Shown: positions 29,291 to 38,503 of the stretch, piece by piece
Layout: each line of letters opens with the position of its first letter
How positions within the stretch are numbered: position 1 is the first letter of the stretch
From: Thraustochytrium sp. TN22
Taxonomy: Eukaryota; Sar; Bigyra; Thraustochytrida; Thraustochytriidae
Assembly: GCA_013306675.1 (NCBI GenBank)
Contig: JABLUY010000267.1
Span: forward strand, 1-46,139
Direction: 5' to 3'
DNA: 46,139 nt
Position numbers and translations under genes: made by a program
The notes under the pieces: model-generated
Databases searched by the model: none
Told to the model about the DNA's origin: nothing
What the model saw: the letters and a program-made list of their open reading frames with translations, nothing else

Positions 29291-30940
29291 ATGAGGCCGC
29301 TCGCGCTCTTCGCGGTGGCGCAGCCAGGCCTGGAGCGGCTCGTGCAGCAGGAGCTGCGGGCGATGCCAACCGGCGCCGTGGGCCAGGTGAGCCTGGAGAC
29401 CGGCGGCGCGAACCTGGCGGGCCACGACAGGAGCCTGTACAGGGCGAACCTGTGGCTGCGGACCTCGTCCCGGGTGCTCGTGCGCGTGGGCTCCGGGAAG
29501 GCGCTGCACAAGCACGAGCTGACGCAAAAGGTGCGCAAGCTGGACTGGGCGCGCTTTCTGCAGCCCAACGGAACGCGGCTCAAGGTGCGTGTGACATCCA
29601 AGAAGTCCAAGCTGCTGCACACGGGGCTCATCGAGGACGCCGTGCGCACGGCGCTGCGCGACTTCGACTCGGAGAGCGCGGCGAACGAGCAGGAGATTGT
29701 CATCGCACTGCGCAGAGACCGCTTCGTCATTTCCATCAACAGCAGTGGCGACAACCTGCACAAGCGTTGGTACCGTCAGCAAGTGAGCACGCGCATGCCG
29801 GTGCGCGAGACCATCGCGGCCGGGATGCACATGTCCTCGTGGGCAGCGCCCGAGTCGGACGGGGGCGCGCCGGCTGGCCGCTACTTTCCCATTGTTGACC
29901 CGTTTTGCGGATCTGGAACGCTCCCCATCGAAGCTGCGCTCATGCTGTCCAAGACGGCGCCGGGCCTCGTGCGTTTGCAGCACCACCCGGATCGGCCCTT
30001 TGCGTTCATGGACTGGCCCTGGTTCGACGAGTCTCGCTTCCAGATTGAGGTGGACGCCGCGCGGGAGCTGCGGCAGACGGCGCCTTCCGACGGGCGGCCC
30101 GTGGCTTTTGGCTTCGATGTGGACAAGGACGCAGTCTCCATCGCGCACGGCTGCGCACATCGCGCCGGCGTCGACCAGTGGTGCCGCTTCGAGCAGCGTG
30201 ACCTCATGCGTGACCGCCTTGCGGTCATGCGCAAGTTCCTCACGCCAGAGGACGGGCCGGGCGCAATCGTGTCCAACCCGCCTTATGGTCCGCGCTTCAC
30301 GGAGCGACTGCGGCCCTTGTATGCTGCGCTGGGTGTCGCGCTGCGTTCGCAGGCTTTAGGATGGCGACTAGCGCTCCTCGCTCCGACTGCGCGCGACACG
30401 CTGCGCAATCTGCACGTGATTGGCCAGCCTGGCCTTGTCGAGATGGACTTCGACAAGCAGCTTAATGTCATCAACGGCGGCCGTCGCGTGCGGTATTTCT
30501 GTCTCGCGGAGATTCGCGAGCCCGCTGTGCGGCCCAAGCAGAGTGATCACAGCCACGTCAAGAATGCCGGTAGCGATGACAACGGTGTCATTGATTCAAG
30601 CACGTCACCTGTTGAGACTGCAGATACAAAGGACGAGAGCATGGAGGGAGAGAGGAATGAGGACAAGGAGAAAGAGACAAAGGAGAAGGACGACGACGAC
30701 GACGAGGAGGAGGAGGAGACGATGACGGAGAAAAGGGAGGAGACGATGACGGAGAAAAGGGAGGAGACGATGACGGAGAAAGGGGAAGAGACCGTGACGG
30801 AGAAGAAGGAGGAGACGATGATGGAGAAGAAAGAAAGGGCGGAAGAAGTGAATGTTGCGGCGCGAGACAAGTTCGCGGAAGAGCAGACTGTGCCTCGCGC
30901 GGCAGAGGAGATGCCAAGAGGCGGCGACAAGCAAGTCTGA
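29291..30940 (+). CDS. THUMP/UPF0020-type RNA guanine-N2 methyltransferase (RlmL/TRM14-like)
   Basis: The product is 549 residues. The N-terminal 1-160 is THUMP-like (LYRANLWLRTSSRVLVRVG, LKVRVTSKKSKLLHTGLIEDAV). It is followed by a Rossmann methyltransferase with DPFCGSGTLPIEAAL (about 203-217, SAM-binding) and SNPPYGPRF (about 329-337), the NPPY motif of N2-guanine methylation. Relatives modify rRNA or tRNA, and which RNA cannot be read here. From about residue 440 a charged tail follows, with an Asp/Glu run and five 8-residue repeats (EETMTEKR). Start MRPLALFAVAQPGLE at 29291 aligns with family starts; the open frame upstream is Arg/Ala low complexity. It converges on the PAS gene with a 158-bp gap. 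Confidence 0.88.
   Translation: MRPLALFAVAQPGLERLVQQELRAMPTGAVGQVSLETGGANLAGHDRSLYRANLWLRTSSRVLVRVGSGKALHKHELTQKVRKLDWARFLQPNGTRLKVRVTSKKSKLLHTGLIEDAVRTALRDFDSESAANEQEIVIALRRDRFVISINSSGDNLHKRWYRQQVSTRMPVRETIAAGMHMSSWAAPESDGGAPAGRYFPIVDPFCGSGTLPIEAALMLSKTAPGLVRLQHHPDRPFAFMDWPWFDESRFQIEVDAARELRQTAPSDGRPVAFGFDVDKDAVSIAHGCAHRAGVDQWCRFEQRDLMRDRLAVMRKFLTPEDGPGAIVSNPPYGPRFTERLRPLYAALGVALRSQALGWRLALLAPTARDTLRNLHVIGQPGLVEMDFDKQLNVINGGRRVRYFCLAEIREPAVRPKQSDHSHVKNAGSDDNGVIDSSTSPVETADTKDESMEGERNEDKEKETKEKDDDDDEEEEETMTEKREETMTEKREETMTEKGEETVTEKKEETMMEKKERAEEVNVAARDKFAEEQTVPRAAEEMPRGGDKQV
30713..30832 (+). repeat. 24-bp tandem repeat in methyltransferase tail
   Basis: Five 24-bp units (GAGGAGACGATGACGGAGAA + AAGG and variants) encode EETMTEKR, EETMTEKR, EETMTEKG, EETVTEKK and EETMMEKK. 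Confidence 0.93.
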
Positions 30941-31098
30941 TCCACAGTAATTGCAACTGGACCATCTTAGCTCTTAGATCTCTGCGCGCAAGTTGTGAAG
31001 ACCCTTGACGTAGAGCTCCGTCAAAGACTTTCTCTCGGATGGCTCGCTCAGCTAAGAAAGAAAAAAAATCAAACAAAGGCTTGCCCTGAGCCTCGTCA

Positions 31099-34000
31099 TC
31101 ACTTGCGATGCTTCGCCTCTTTCTCCAGGAGAATAATGTTGCCGAGCGCGGGGATGTCATCAAAGACGTGGGCGGGAAAGGCGACGAGGAGGAACTGAAG
31201 GTCCTGCATCTTGCGGTTGACCGCAACGTAGCGACGGAAGACGTAAAAGGAGCTGATGACGAGGAAGAACCAAAAGCCAAAGAGCATGAAGCGCCCGGTG
31301 AGGAGCTGAGAGTCGACGATGGTTACGAGGTGCGAGTTGAAGAGCGACATGGATTCCTCAAGCGCCTCGGAAAGAGCCTTGATAGCGACGCGGACTATGG
31401 CAAAACGCTCCGTTTGTGTCATGCCCTCCGTCCCGCCCACAACGGCCATCGCGTCCGCAATCTCTCTCGGCGAAGCGCCTTCCGCTTCCATTTCCGTGAA
31501 GGAGAGGTTGGCGAAAGTTTTGAAATTGTCGAACCCGCGTTTGAGACCGGTCGCACATGCCTTGCTCCACGGGTTGTCTGGGTAGGCCAGGCAGGTGGCG
31601 AGACAGGCGTCGTCGAAGAGAAGAGCGTACTGGGTCGGAAAGGAACTCTGATCCTGGACAGCCTGAACCTCGATGGTGTCGTTGCCGTAGGTAAGCTGAT
31701 AGTCGAGATCGATGGACTGAGCGAGCAGCCCCTCTGCATACTCAATCTTTTCGTCGATGCGATCCCACCACTGGCTCCAGGACTGCTCCCCCAGACCAGC
31801 TTGTGCGTCGCCCAGGTAGTACATGACAGCGTGCGTCTTGACCCAGCGGCGACCGGCCATATTGACCATGCGGCTGAGGGAAACACGGATGGAGAGCGAG
31901 TACGACTCGTAGAAGAAGATGACCACCACGTAGACGAGCGTCACGAGAAAAGGCAGACTCTGTAAAGTAACCAGACGCACAACGTCTCGCTTCTCCTTGC
32001 GCTTCTCCCGCCTCTCGTGGCGCCGCTTCCGCTCGAGGCGCGCCGCGCGAGCGGGCGTGATGCGTGCGTCACGCGCCGGGCCTCCAGTCTGCACCTCCAC
32101 CTTGTTGGTGACGCCAAGAAACTTGGTCTTGTGCCGTTGGCCTGCCTTCGAAGAGCCAGCCTCCGAGGCCGGGAGCCGAACGGAGTCCGTGGAATCCTGG
32201 CGCGTCATGAGCTTATCCGCGTTGTTGCGCTTGATGTCTTCACGCTCATCCAGCATGGAGCGCTCCGCAACACTCTGCGCGCCCAGCGGTAAGGGCGCGT
32301 CCTCCTGGCTGCCGTCGCCGTCGTCAAAGTCGAAGTCGAACTCTTCGCGCAGCCGCTCTCGTACCGCGCTGTATCGCTCCTGCGCCTCCTGCGCGACGCG
32401 TTTGATGGTCTGTCGCGGCACCTTGTACAGGATTATGCAGCTTTCACGGAAGGATAACCACGCCTCGCGGATGGTCGGGACGGTGAAAAAGATCGTGAAG
32501 ACGATGAAGGTGCCAGCCACGAAGAAGATGTTCATGTACTCGTAGAAGCGCACGTACTGTAGCGACTCCACCGCGAGTTCAGCGTAGATGTGGCTCGCTC
32601 TGTTGGAGGCCAAAAAGATGTTGACCGGGGCGTTATTCAGGATGAAGGCACACGAGGCTGAACATGTGAAGGAAGCGTAGTCCTCCAGCTCCTCAATCAT
32701 ACCGTGCACGCTGGTGATGATTTCATGCACGGCGAGCCATAGACTCCTCTTCTCCTCCAGCGTGTTGGAGTCCACATAGACCTCAATGGAGGGCTCCTGG
32801 TTCAGAGCTTCGAGCACGTCGTTGCCGTCATTCGCCGAGGATTCCGTCACGGTAATGTGCAGCTCGAGGAGTTCGCTCAGGTCAGTCGTGACGTCATCGA
32901 TATAGGCCTGGACCTCCGCCTGGGAGGCGTTGATGCTGGCGCTTGAGTAGATACCGAAGGTCGCCACAGCCAGGTCTGCGAGATAGAAGCTGCGCCGCAT
33001 CGAGTTGCAGACCTGGGCAATAGCCTCCAGGCCCACGCTGTAGGCGTCGCGGCGCATGAACCACTCGCTGAGGCTCAGCGCGAAGCAGATGACCGCCGAC
33101 ATGATGGTGAGCCGTCGGTACTTGTGGACCTGCTTGCCCTTGCGCGAGATACCACGCTGAACGCGGTCGTACACGGACCGCTTGCGGCCCGCCTGCGAGG
33201 TTGCCTCCGAAGAGGAAGCCTGTGAATCCTCGTCATCGCGGCCGCTCTTGTTCAGGCGATCGTCCAGAATGGTGGACATCCCGGGCATGCCCCGCGATTT
33301 GCCCCCGATCTGCGTGTCATGCCGCTGCAGCATCTTGTCCTTTGGTCGGTTGTCTTCATCTGCGAGGTCATCGTCAGAGTCAGGGCCTACCTTGTTGTAC
33401 TTGCGGCCCGACCGAAGCTTCATGGACTTATGCGACTTTTGCGCAATGATGCGCCTCGAGATGGCCTTGGAGATGTAGCCTGGAGGGGCCGCGCTGTCGT
33501 CGCGAGGATCGCGCTCAAGCTCTTCATGGCTCGGCCTTGGCGGACTCATAGGCTCGCTCGCCTGCTCATTGCCCATGGGTTGAATCTCCTCGATCTCCGA
33601 CTCGACTACGCGAGACGGAGTCTTGGGCGACCTGTCGCCGTCAGCATTGCTAGCACCGCCATCATCCTTCTCCCCGTCGCCATCCTCGCTGTCGCTGCCG
33701 CTATCAGCAGCCGCGGACTGCGGCCGCGCACTCTCGTCCGAGGCGACACTCTTTTCGTCCGAGGCAGCACTCAGCCCGCTGGCCGAGTCCGGCTCGACCG
33801 CCTTTGCCTCGTGGATGGTCTCTGCGGTTGTGCGGTGCGCCGCCGCTTTTTGCTCGTCCTCATCACGGATGCGGTTCATCAGCTTGCCAAAGGCGCTTCG
33901 GTCCTCGCGCGACATGGTGGAAGCCTCCTCGGCGCCTGGGATCGCGGCCGAGAGCTCCATGTCAAAATTCAGGAGAACCATGTCGAATTCCATCGCGGGC

Positions 34001-36339
34001 TTGCCGCCAATCGCCGGCACGGCCTTCTTGGTGAGCCTCGACTCCACGTGATACGGCTTCCCCTTGAAGCTGATGGTGCCCTCAGAGTCGTGCTGCAAGA
34101 GGTGCTTGAAGATGGGCGACTTCATCTCGGCCTCCGTCATGAAATCGCGCAGGTTACCAACGCGGTCCTTGCGGTCCGGTGACGGGATCTGCAGGATCTT
34201 GAGGAAGGCGCCGCGCGAAGCGAAGTAGATGTGCATCGTCTGGCGGTCAATGCAGATGAAGTCCGTCTTGTCCACGCGCCGCCGGTACAGCTGGCCGTGG
34301 AAGATTACTTCGCCGCTGTTAGGGTCGATCTCCGAGCTCACCTCGAGGTGCGTGGCAATCACATAGCCAGCCGCGTGCTCGGACCACACGTCGACGCGAC
34401 GCTGCAGAAAGTGCGTCGTGTGCTGCAGGTGCATGAGGAGCAGCGCATCGTGCATGCGATCGTAAGGGTACGGGACGATCTCGTTCACGGAGCGGCCCAC
34501 GAGCTCGTCCCCGGAGGCGTAGCCCAGCATCTTGCACAGGTTTGGGCTCACGTTGCGGATAATGCCGATGGAGGCCTCATCGCCGCTGATGGTCATCGTG
34601 CCGTGAAGGCTGTTCTTGAGGTTGGTCACGCCGCCGTTGGTTTGACAGCGCTCCGCCTCCTCTTCTAGCGCAATGGCCTGGTCCATGAGCGCCGTGGCCA
34701 TGAACTTGTCGTTGATGACGTACTCCAGGTATAGACTATAGAGCCGGAAGACCAGCGCCGAGTCCCGGGTGATGCGCATGAGCTGCTCCAAGTGGAAGTT
34801 GGCGCTATCTGAGGAGCGCCGCAGCTTGTGCGCGAGACGCAGCAATTCCATCTCATTCATCGCACCGGTCCTGAGGTGGCGCATCACAGAGACGATGTTG
34901 TCCATGGCTTGAATGAGAAGCTGCTGCGCCTGGTTGATGTGGTTGTCGAAGGCCATAAAGTTGATGGCGCCACCCTCCTCCGTGCCCGTGCTCTTGCGCG
35001 TTTCCTGGTCCAGCTGGTGCTTGAAGATGACGAAGCGCTCGTCAAAGTGCAGATCGAGCGACTTGCACTTTTGCAAGTACCGCTCTGACCGCAATGGGTC
35101 GTTGCCGCAGTCGCGCAGAAGGAGCGACACGTGGATGGCCATGTAGGCGCTCTTGGGAAAGTGCACCTCCACGAGCGCCAGGTATGTTTTGCGGCACTGC
35201 TCCCAGGGCGTCGCCGGGAGCGGGTATGTGCAGCGCGCCACGAGCTCCGCCACCAGCGGGTTCTCGACGGAAGCGATCTGGACCGATCGCAGCCGGCGAA
35301 TGCGACTCTCCACGAGCGACTCACAGGTGAACCAGCAGAGTGGCGCGCCCACTGCAAAGGGCATGAATGCGCCAAAGCGCTCCGTCACGTCCAGGTAGGC
35401 CAGCATTTCCAAAACCAGGCAGAGCGTCGAGAAGAAGAAGGTGCCGTAGACCATCATGGACAACTTGTTGAGCGCCATGGAATAGTATGGCATGTAGTAG
35501 TAGTAGGAGAAGGAGAGCAAAAAGGCGCTGATAACGATCTGCACCATGAGCAGGATTGGATTGCTGGTACCGATCGCCACGAAGGTGAAGCTCATCAGTC
35601 CACGCAGGCCCAGGGAGAACGCATGCAGCCTCCCGTGGACCTTGGCGCCAATGTCGCCCGAGGCCGGGCTCCGCTCGATGATGACCATGACTGCCATCCC
35701 AGAAAAGATCATGAAGACCAACGACAAACATGCGCTCATCGCACTCAACAACAAGTGCACGGTGCCGCCGCACGTGAGGCTGGTGCTGAGCTTGGATTCG
35801 CATTGATAGATCTGCAGCAACGAGTCCAGCGCCGGCACGTAGAGTACCGTGGTGAGCAGGTCCAGCATGATGCGCAGAGGTGTCAGCAGCCACAACTGCC
35901 GCACGCCATCCGTCGCGAAGGCATACCCCACATACACGACAGCGCCGAAAGTCGCCATGACCACCGACAGCGAGCCGAGGAACATGACCAGCGTCCAGGA
36001 CCCCGTCCCGGACGACAGCATTGACAGGTTGGCGGCCTGAAGGATGGGCACGAACTTCTCCGTCACCCACGAAGACCACGGGAACCCGGTGTTCGTGTTG
36101 AAGGTGAACGACAAGAGCTGTAGCAGGTTCATGAGCTCCGTCACACCCAGGAGCAGCGGGTTCGTCTTGCTCTGCCCTTTTTGCAGCAGGCTCAGCACGC
36201 CGAGCATGCCGAAGCGGAACCGCCCCACGAGCGAGCCATACTTGCGCACGTTCGACATCTCGCCGCCGAAGTCCGTCCGCGCCACCTCGAGGCCCAGCGC
36301 CTCATTGAGGTACTTGCGCGGGTGTGCCTTGTCAATCAT
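31099..36339 (-). CDS. Multi-pass PAS-domain membrane protein, TmcB/TmcC-like
   Basis: The product is 1746 residues in a single exon. The N-terminal half has about eight or nine hydrophobic spans (residues about 60-340, for example WTLVMFLGSLSVVMATFGAV and LLLSAMSACLSLVFMIFSGM). Helical, TPR-like cytosolic sequence follows (380-570), then a PAS-type domain (about 572-717; IRNVSPNLCKMLGYASGDEL, GRSVNEIVPYPY). A disordered acidic/Ser region comes next (about 800-1000), then four more spans near 1073-1094, 1266-1290, 1453-1478 and 1680-1706. The layout matches the tiny macrocysts B/C family of amoebae, ciliates and stramenopiles, whose role is poorly defined; a membrane sensor is inferred. Start ATG 36339 (MIDKAHPRKYL) is chosen because the in-frame codon at 36393 is TTG. 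Confidence 0.85.
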   Translation of the reverse strand: MIDKAHPRKYLNEALGLEVARTDFGGEMSNVRKYGSLVGRFRFGMLGVLSLLQKGQSKTNPLLLGVTELMNLLQLLSFTFNTNTGFPWSSWVTEKFVPILQAANLSMLSSGTGSWTLVMFLGSLSVVMATFGAVVYVGYAFATDGVRQLWLLTPLRIMLDLLTTVLYVPALDSLLQIYQCESKLSTSLTCGGTVHLLLSAMSACLSLVFMIFSGMAVMVIIERSPASGDIGAKVHGRLHAFSLGLRGLMSFTFVAIGTSNPILLMVQIVISAFLLSFSYYYYMPYYSMALNKLSMMVYGTFFFSTLCLVLEMLAYLDVTERFGAFMPFAVGAPLCWFTCESLVESRIRRLRSVQIASVENPLVAELVARCTYPLPATPWEQCRKTYLALVEVHFPKSAYMAIHVSLLLRDCGNDPLRSERYLQKCKSLDLHFDERFVIFKHQLDQETRKSTGTEEGGAINFMAFDNHINQAQQLLIQAMDNIVSVMRHLRTGAMNEMELLRLAHKLRRSSDSANFHLEQLMRITRDSALVFRLYSLYLEYVINDKFMATALMDQAIALEEEAERCQTNGGVTNLKNSLHGTMTISGDEASIGIIRNVSPNLCKMLGYASGDELVGRSVNEIVPYPYDRMHDALLLMHLQHTTHFLQRRVDVWSEHAAGYVIATHLEVSSEIDPNSGEVIFHGQLYRRRVDKTDFICIDRQTMHIYFASRGAFLKILQIPSPDRKDRVGNLRDFMTEAEMKSPIFKHLLQHDSEGTISFKGKPYHVESRLTKKAVPAIGGKPAMEFDMVLLNFDMELSAAIPGAEEASTMSREDRSAFGKLMNRIRDEDEQKAAAHRTTAETIHEAKAVEPDSASGLSAASDEKSVASDESARPQSAAADSGSDSEDGDGEKDDGGASNADGDRSPKTPSRVVESEIEEIQPMGNEQASEPMSPPRPSHEELERDPRDDSAAPPGYISKAISRRIIAQKSHKSMKLRSGRKYNKVGPDSDDDLADEDNRPKDKMLQRHDTQIGGKSRGMPGMSTILDDRLNKSGRDDEDSQASSSEATSQAGRKRSVYDRVQRGISRKGKQVHKYRRLTIMSAVICFALSLSEWFMRRDAYSVGLEAIAQVCNSMRRSFYLADLAVATFGIYSSASINASQAEVQAYIDDVTTDLSELLELHITVTESSANDGNDVLEALNQEPSIEVYVDSNTLEEKRSLWLAVHEIITSVHGMIEELEDYASFTCSASCAFILNNAPVNIFLASNRASHIYAELAVESLQYVRFYEYMNIFFVAGTFIVFTIFFTVPTIREAWLSFRESCIILYKVPRQTIKRVAQEAQERYSAVRERLREEFDFDFDDGDGSQEDAPLPLGAQSVAERSMLDEREDIKRNNADKLMTRQDSTDSVRLPASEAGSSKAGQRHKTKFLGVTNKVEVQTGGPARDARITPARAARLERKRRHERREKRKEKRDVVRLVTLQSLPFLVTLVYVVVIFFYESYSLSIRVSLSRMVNMAGRRWVKTHAVMYYLGDAQAGLGEQSWSQWWDRIDEKIEYAEGLLAQSIDLDYQLTYGNDTIEVQAVQDQSSFPTQYALLFDDACLATCLAYPDNPWSKACATGLKRGFDNFKTFANLSFTEMEAEGASPREIADAMAVVGGTEGMTQTERFAIVRVAIKALSEALEESMSLFNSHLVTIVDSQLLTGRFMLFGFWFFLVISSFYVFRRYVAVNRKMQDLQFLLVAFPAHVFDDIPALGNIILLEKEAKHRK

Positions 36340-36514
36340 CCTGGCGCTTGCCGCCACCGCCGCCGCCGACGCCAACGCGCCCGCTGCTGCCAATCAGCAC
36401 GAGTGCTCGCTCCGCGCACGGCGGCGCGACGCCCACGTCGGGCAGGTCCTACGAAAGGTCTATGCCGATGTCCTGTCAGGCTCGCTTTGCGCGCGAGGGG
36501 CTCTGAAGGCTCTT

Positions 36515-36558
<44 letters not shown>

Positions 36559-38503
36559 AGGTTCGCGGCGCGGCGCGTTGTGCCTTGCACCTCCGTCGCG
36601 GTCGGTCGAGTTCGAGTCGCTCTTCCAGTTTACCGTTTCGACTGCTTTGCTTTGCAGTGGCTCAATCAGGCATGTCAGCTACAAACGTTAACGTTACGTT
36701 TGGGGAGAGTCACTGGCCCAAGCCGCGTCCCGCCAGCCGTGGCCGGCCAGCGACTGCAGTTGATCGCAGACAGGCAGGCAGACCAGCCCGTGTCCGTGAA
36801 AGACTTGCCCGCCTCGCCTACCGCCTGCCAGACTGCAGGCGCGGGACCGGGGTTTCGGACAGGAAGCGCTGCAGCTGCTCGCTCCGTCGCCGCTCCGAGT
36901 CGTCCGTCCCTCTGCAAGGCTCAGGCCGAAGTTCGGGCGTGGTCCCGCCAACGCCCGGGCAAGCAATGGCGCCGTGCTACCGACGCTCGGGGCCGGCCAG
37001 TGCGTGTTGCGGAAGTACGGCAGCTGCGCGCTGCAGTCGGGGCTCGTGTCCCGTCGTCGACCTGGCTGGTCTCGCTCTCTTTGAGATGCAGATGCAATGG
37101 CCGCGGCTCCACCTGCGTGCTATGCACGCACCTCTGACGACGGTTGCCCCCACGCGCAGCGCTGCCGAAGCGAGGGCCGCGAGCGACGGCCGCCCGCCCG
37201 GGGCGCCGCAGGCTTCGTAGGGCGCCTTGGGCCGGAGCCTCGGCGCGGCCCGGCACCATCGTCACCTGTGCTCTGCAGCCGTTACGGTTTGGTTGGTCCT
37301 CCTCGGAGCGCTCGCGGTAGAAAGCGAACCTGGAGGCGCGTCTCGCCAGTGGCGCCGAGACTCCGGGGCGAAGTGGAAGCACAGCGGCGCAACGCTGAGG
37401 GCAGGTTGGGTCGGGGCCGGCCTACAGGGCCGTACAGGCTCCTGAGGTTGGGTGCCAGGCAGGGTAGCTCTCTAGCTTGCTACTAGAGATCGCTACGGGT
37501 AGTACGTACCTCGAGCGAGCTCGTTCGATGACCAGATCACAGTCCTTGCCCCGGTTGCCCGCGGCCGAGTTGCCCGTGGCCCCGTAAGCTCCGATCCTAC
37601 TTCAACCGACCACCCGGAGCCCGAGGGCCACCTCCTGTAGGATGCGAATCCGCCCTGGGAGAGGAAGAGCATGTGGAGTCGCGTGTCAGATTCACCCAAG
37701 TTCTTCCTTCAACCGTAGATTTATTGCGGAGCCCGGACTTTTGCTGGTGCTGTTAGTGAGTGATGTATGTGCGTTCGCGGAGAGTTGCCGCCGGTGCCGT
37801 TTGCGCGATAGTCACAGCCATCAAGCCGCTTGGAAGGCGGCGGCAGCTCGAAAGCAGCCCAAGTTGAAATGGTGCGAGCGATCGGCACTGCGGCGCGCGA
37901 TCGGCCGTTAAACATGATTGACTGGACGCCGAGGGCGGCACGGCCGGCCGGACGCAATATTTGAAAGGCCTATCCCATTTCGTCTTCCATCGAGCCGGCA
38001 CATCTTGTGTGGTGCACTCGAAACAAAGATCCTTGACGTGCCGTCATTCGAGCCTAGTAGCTAGAATTGGAGATGACAACAATGCAACGGCCCTGGGCTT
38101 GACGGCAAAAAAACATCACATGCCAGGCTGCATTCACGTCACAGAGCACAGAGAGTCTCGGAGGGGGAGAACCATCATTCTTGGTTGACTGCGAGTCCAA
38201 GGAGATCATGATGGTGGGGTGCTGAGAGCAAGTCCGACGAATGCGGCGAGACGTGAAAGCCGCCCGAGTCGACCTCGGCGTCCTGAAATAGCTTAGCACA
38301 CGGTCGACCTCGTAAAGTTGGAGTCCGTCTGGCTGCGCTCGATCGGGTCTCCGTGAATGCGGTGGTTAGGTTGAACGCGAACTGAGCTCCCCGCCGCCAC
38401 CGAGACGACATGAACGAGGATGATGTCAAAAAGTTGAGGGCGTCGAGGCCTGGTACGCAAGACCGCGCGCGAACCCGGCGCGCCGCCGCAGACAGGAGCG
38501 GCG
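36340..38503. other. 2.1-kb gene-poor region between divergent genes
   Basis: Open frames on both strands are short and Arg/Gly/Pro-rich without domains; I see no gene. It holds the CT tract at 36511-36556, just upstream of the PAS gene, and a possible tiny first exon for the next gene (ATG 38410 to 38452, GT at 38453, AG at 38494-38495), which would join in frame. The middle part (about 37500-38300) is less GC-rich than the flanks. Confidence 0.5.
36511..36556. repeat. (CT)n microsatellite
   Basis: A nearly pure CT run of about 38-45 bp lies about 175-215 bp upstream of the PAS gene start. On that gene's sense strand it reads GA. Confidence 0.95.

Noticed and set aside
36340-36393. Longer N-terminus for the PAS membrane protein (18 extra residues)
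   Set aside because: The codon at 36393-36391 is TTG, not ATG. The first ATG in frame is at 36339.
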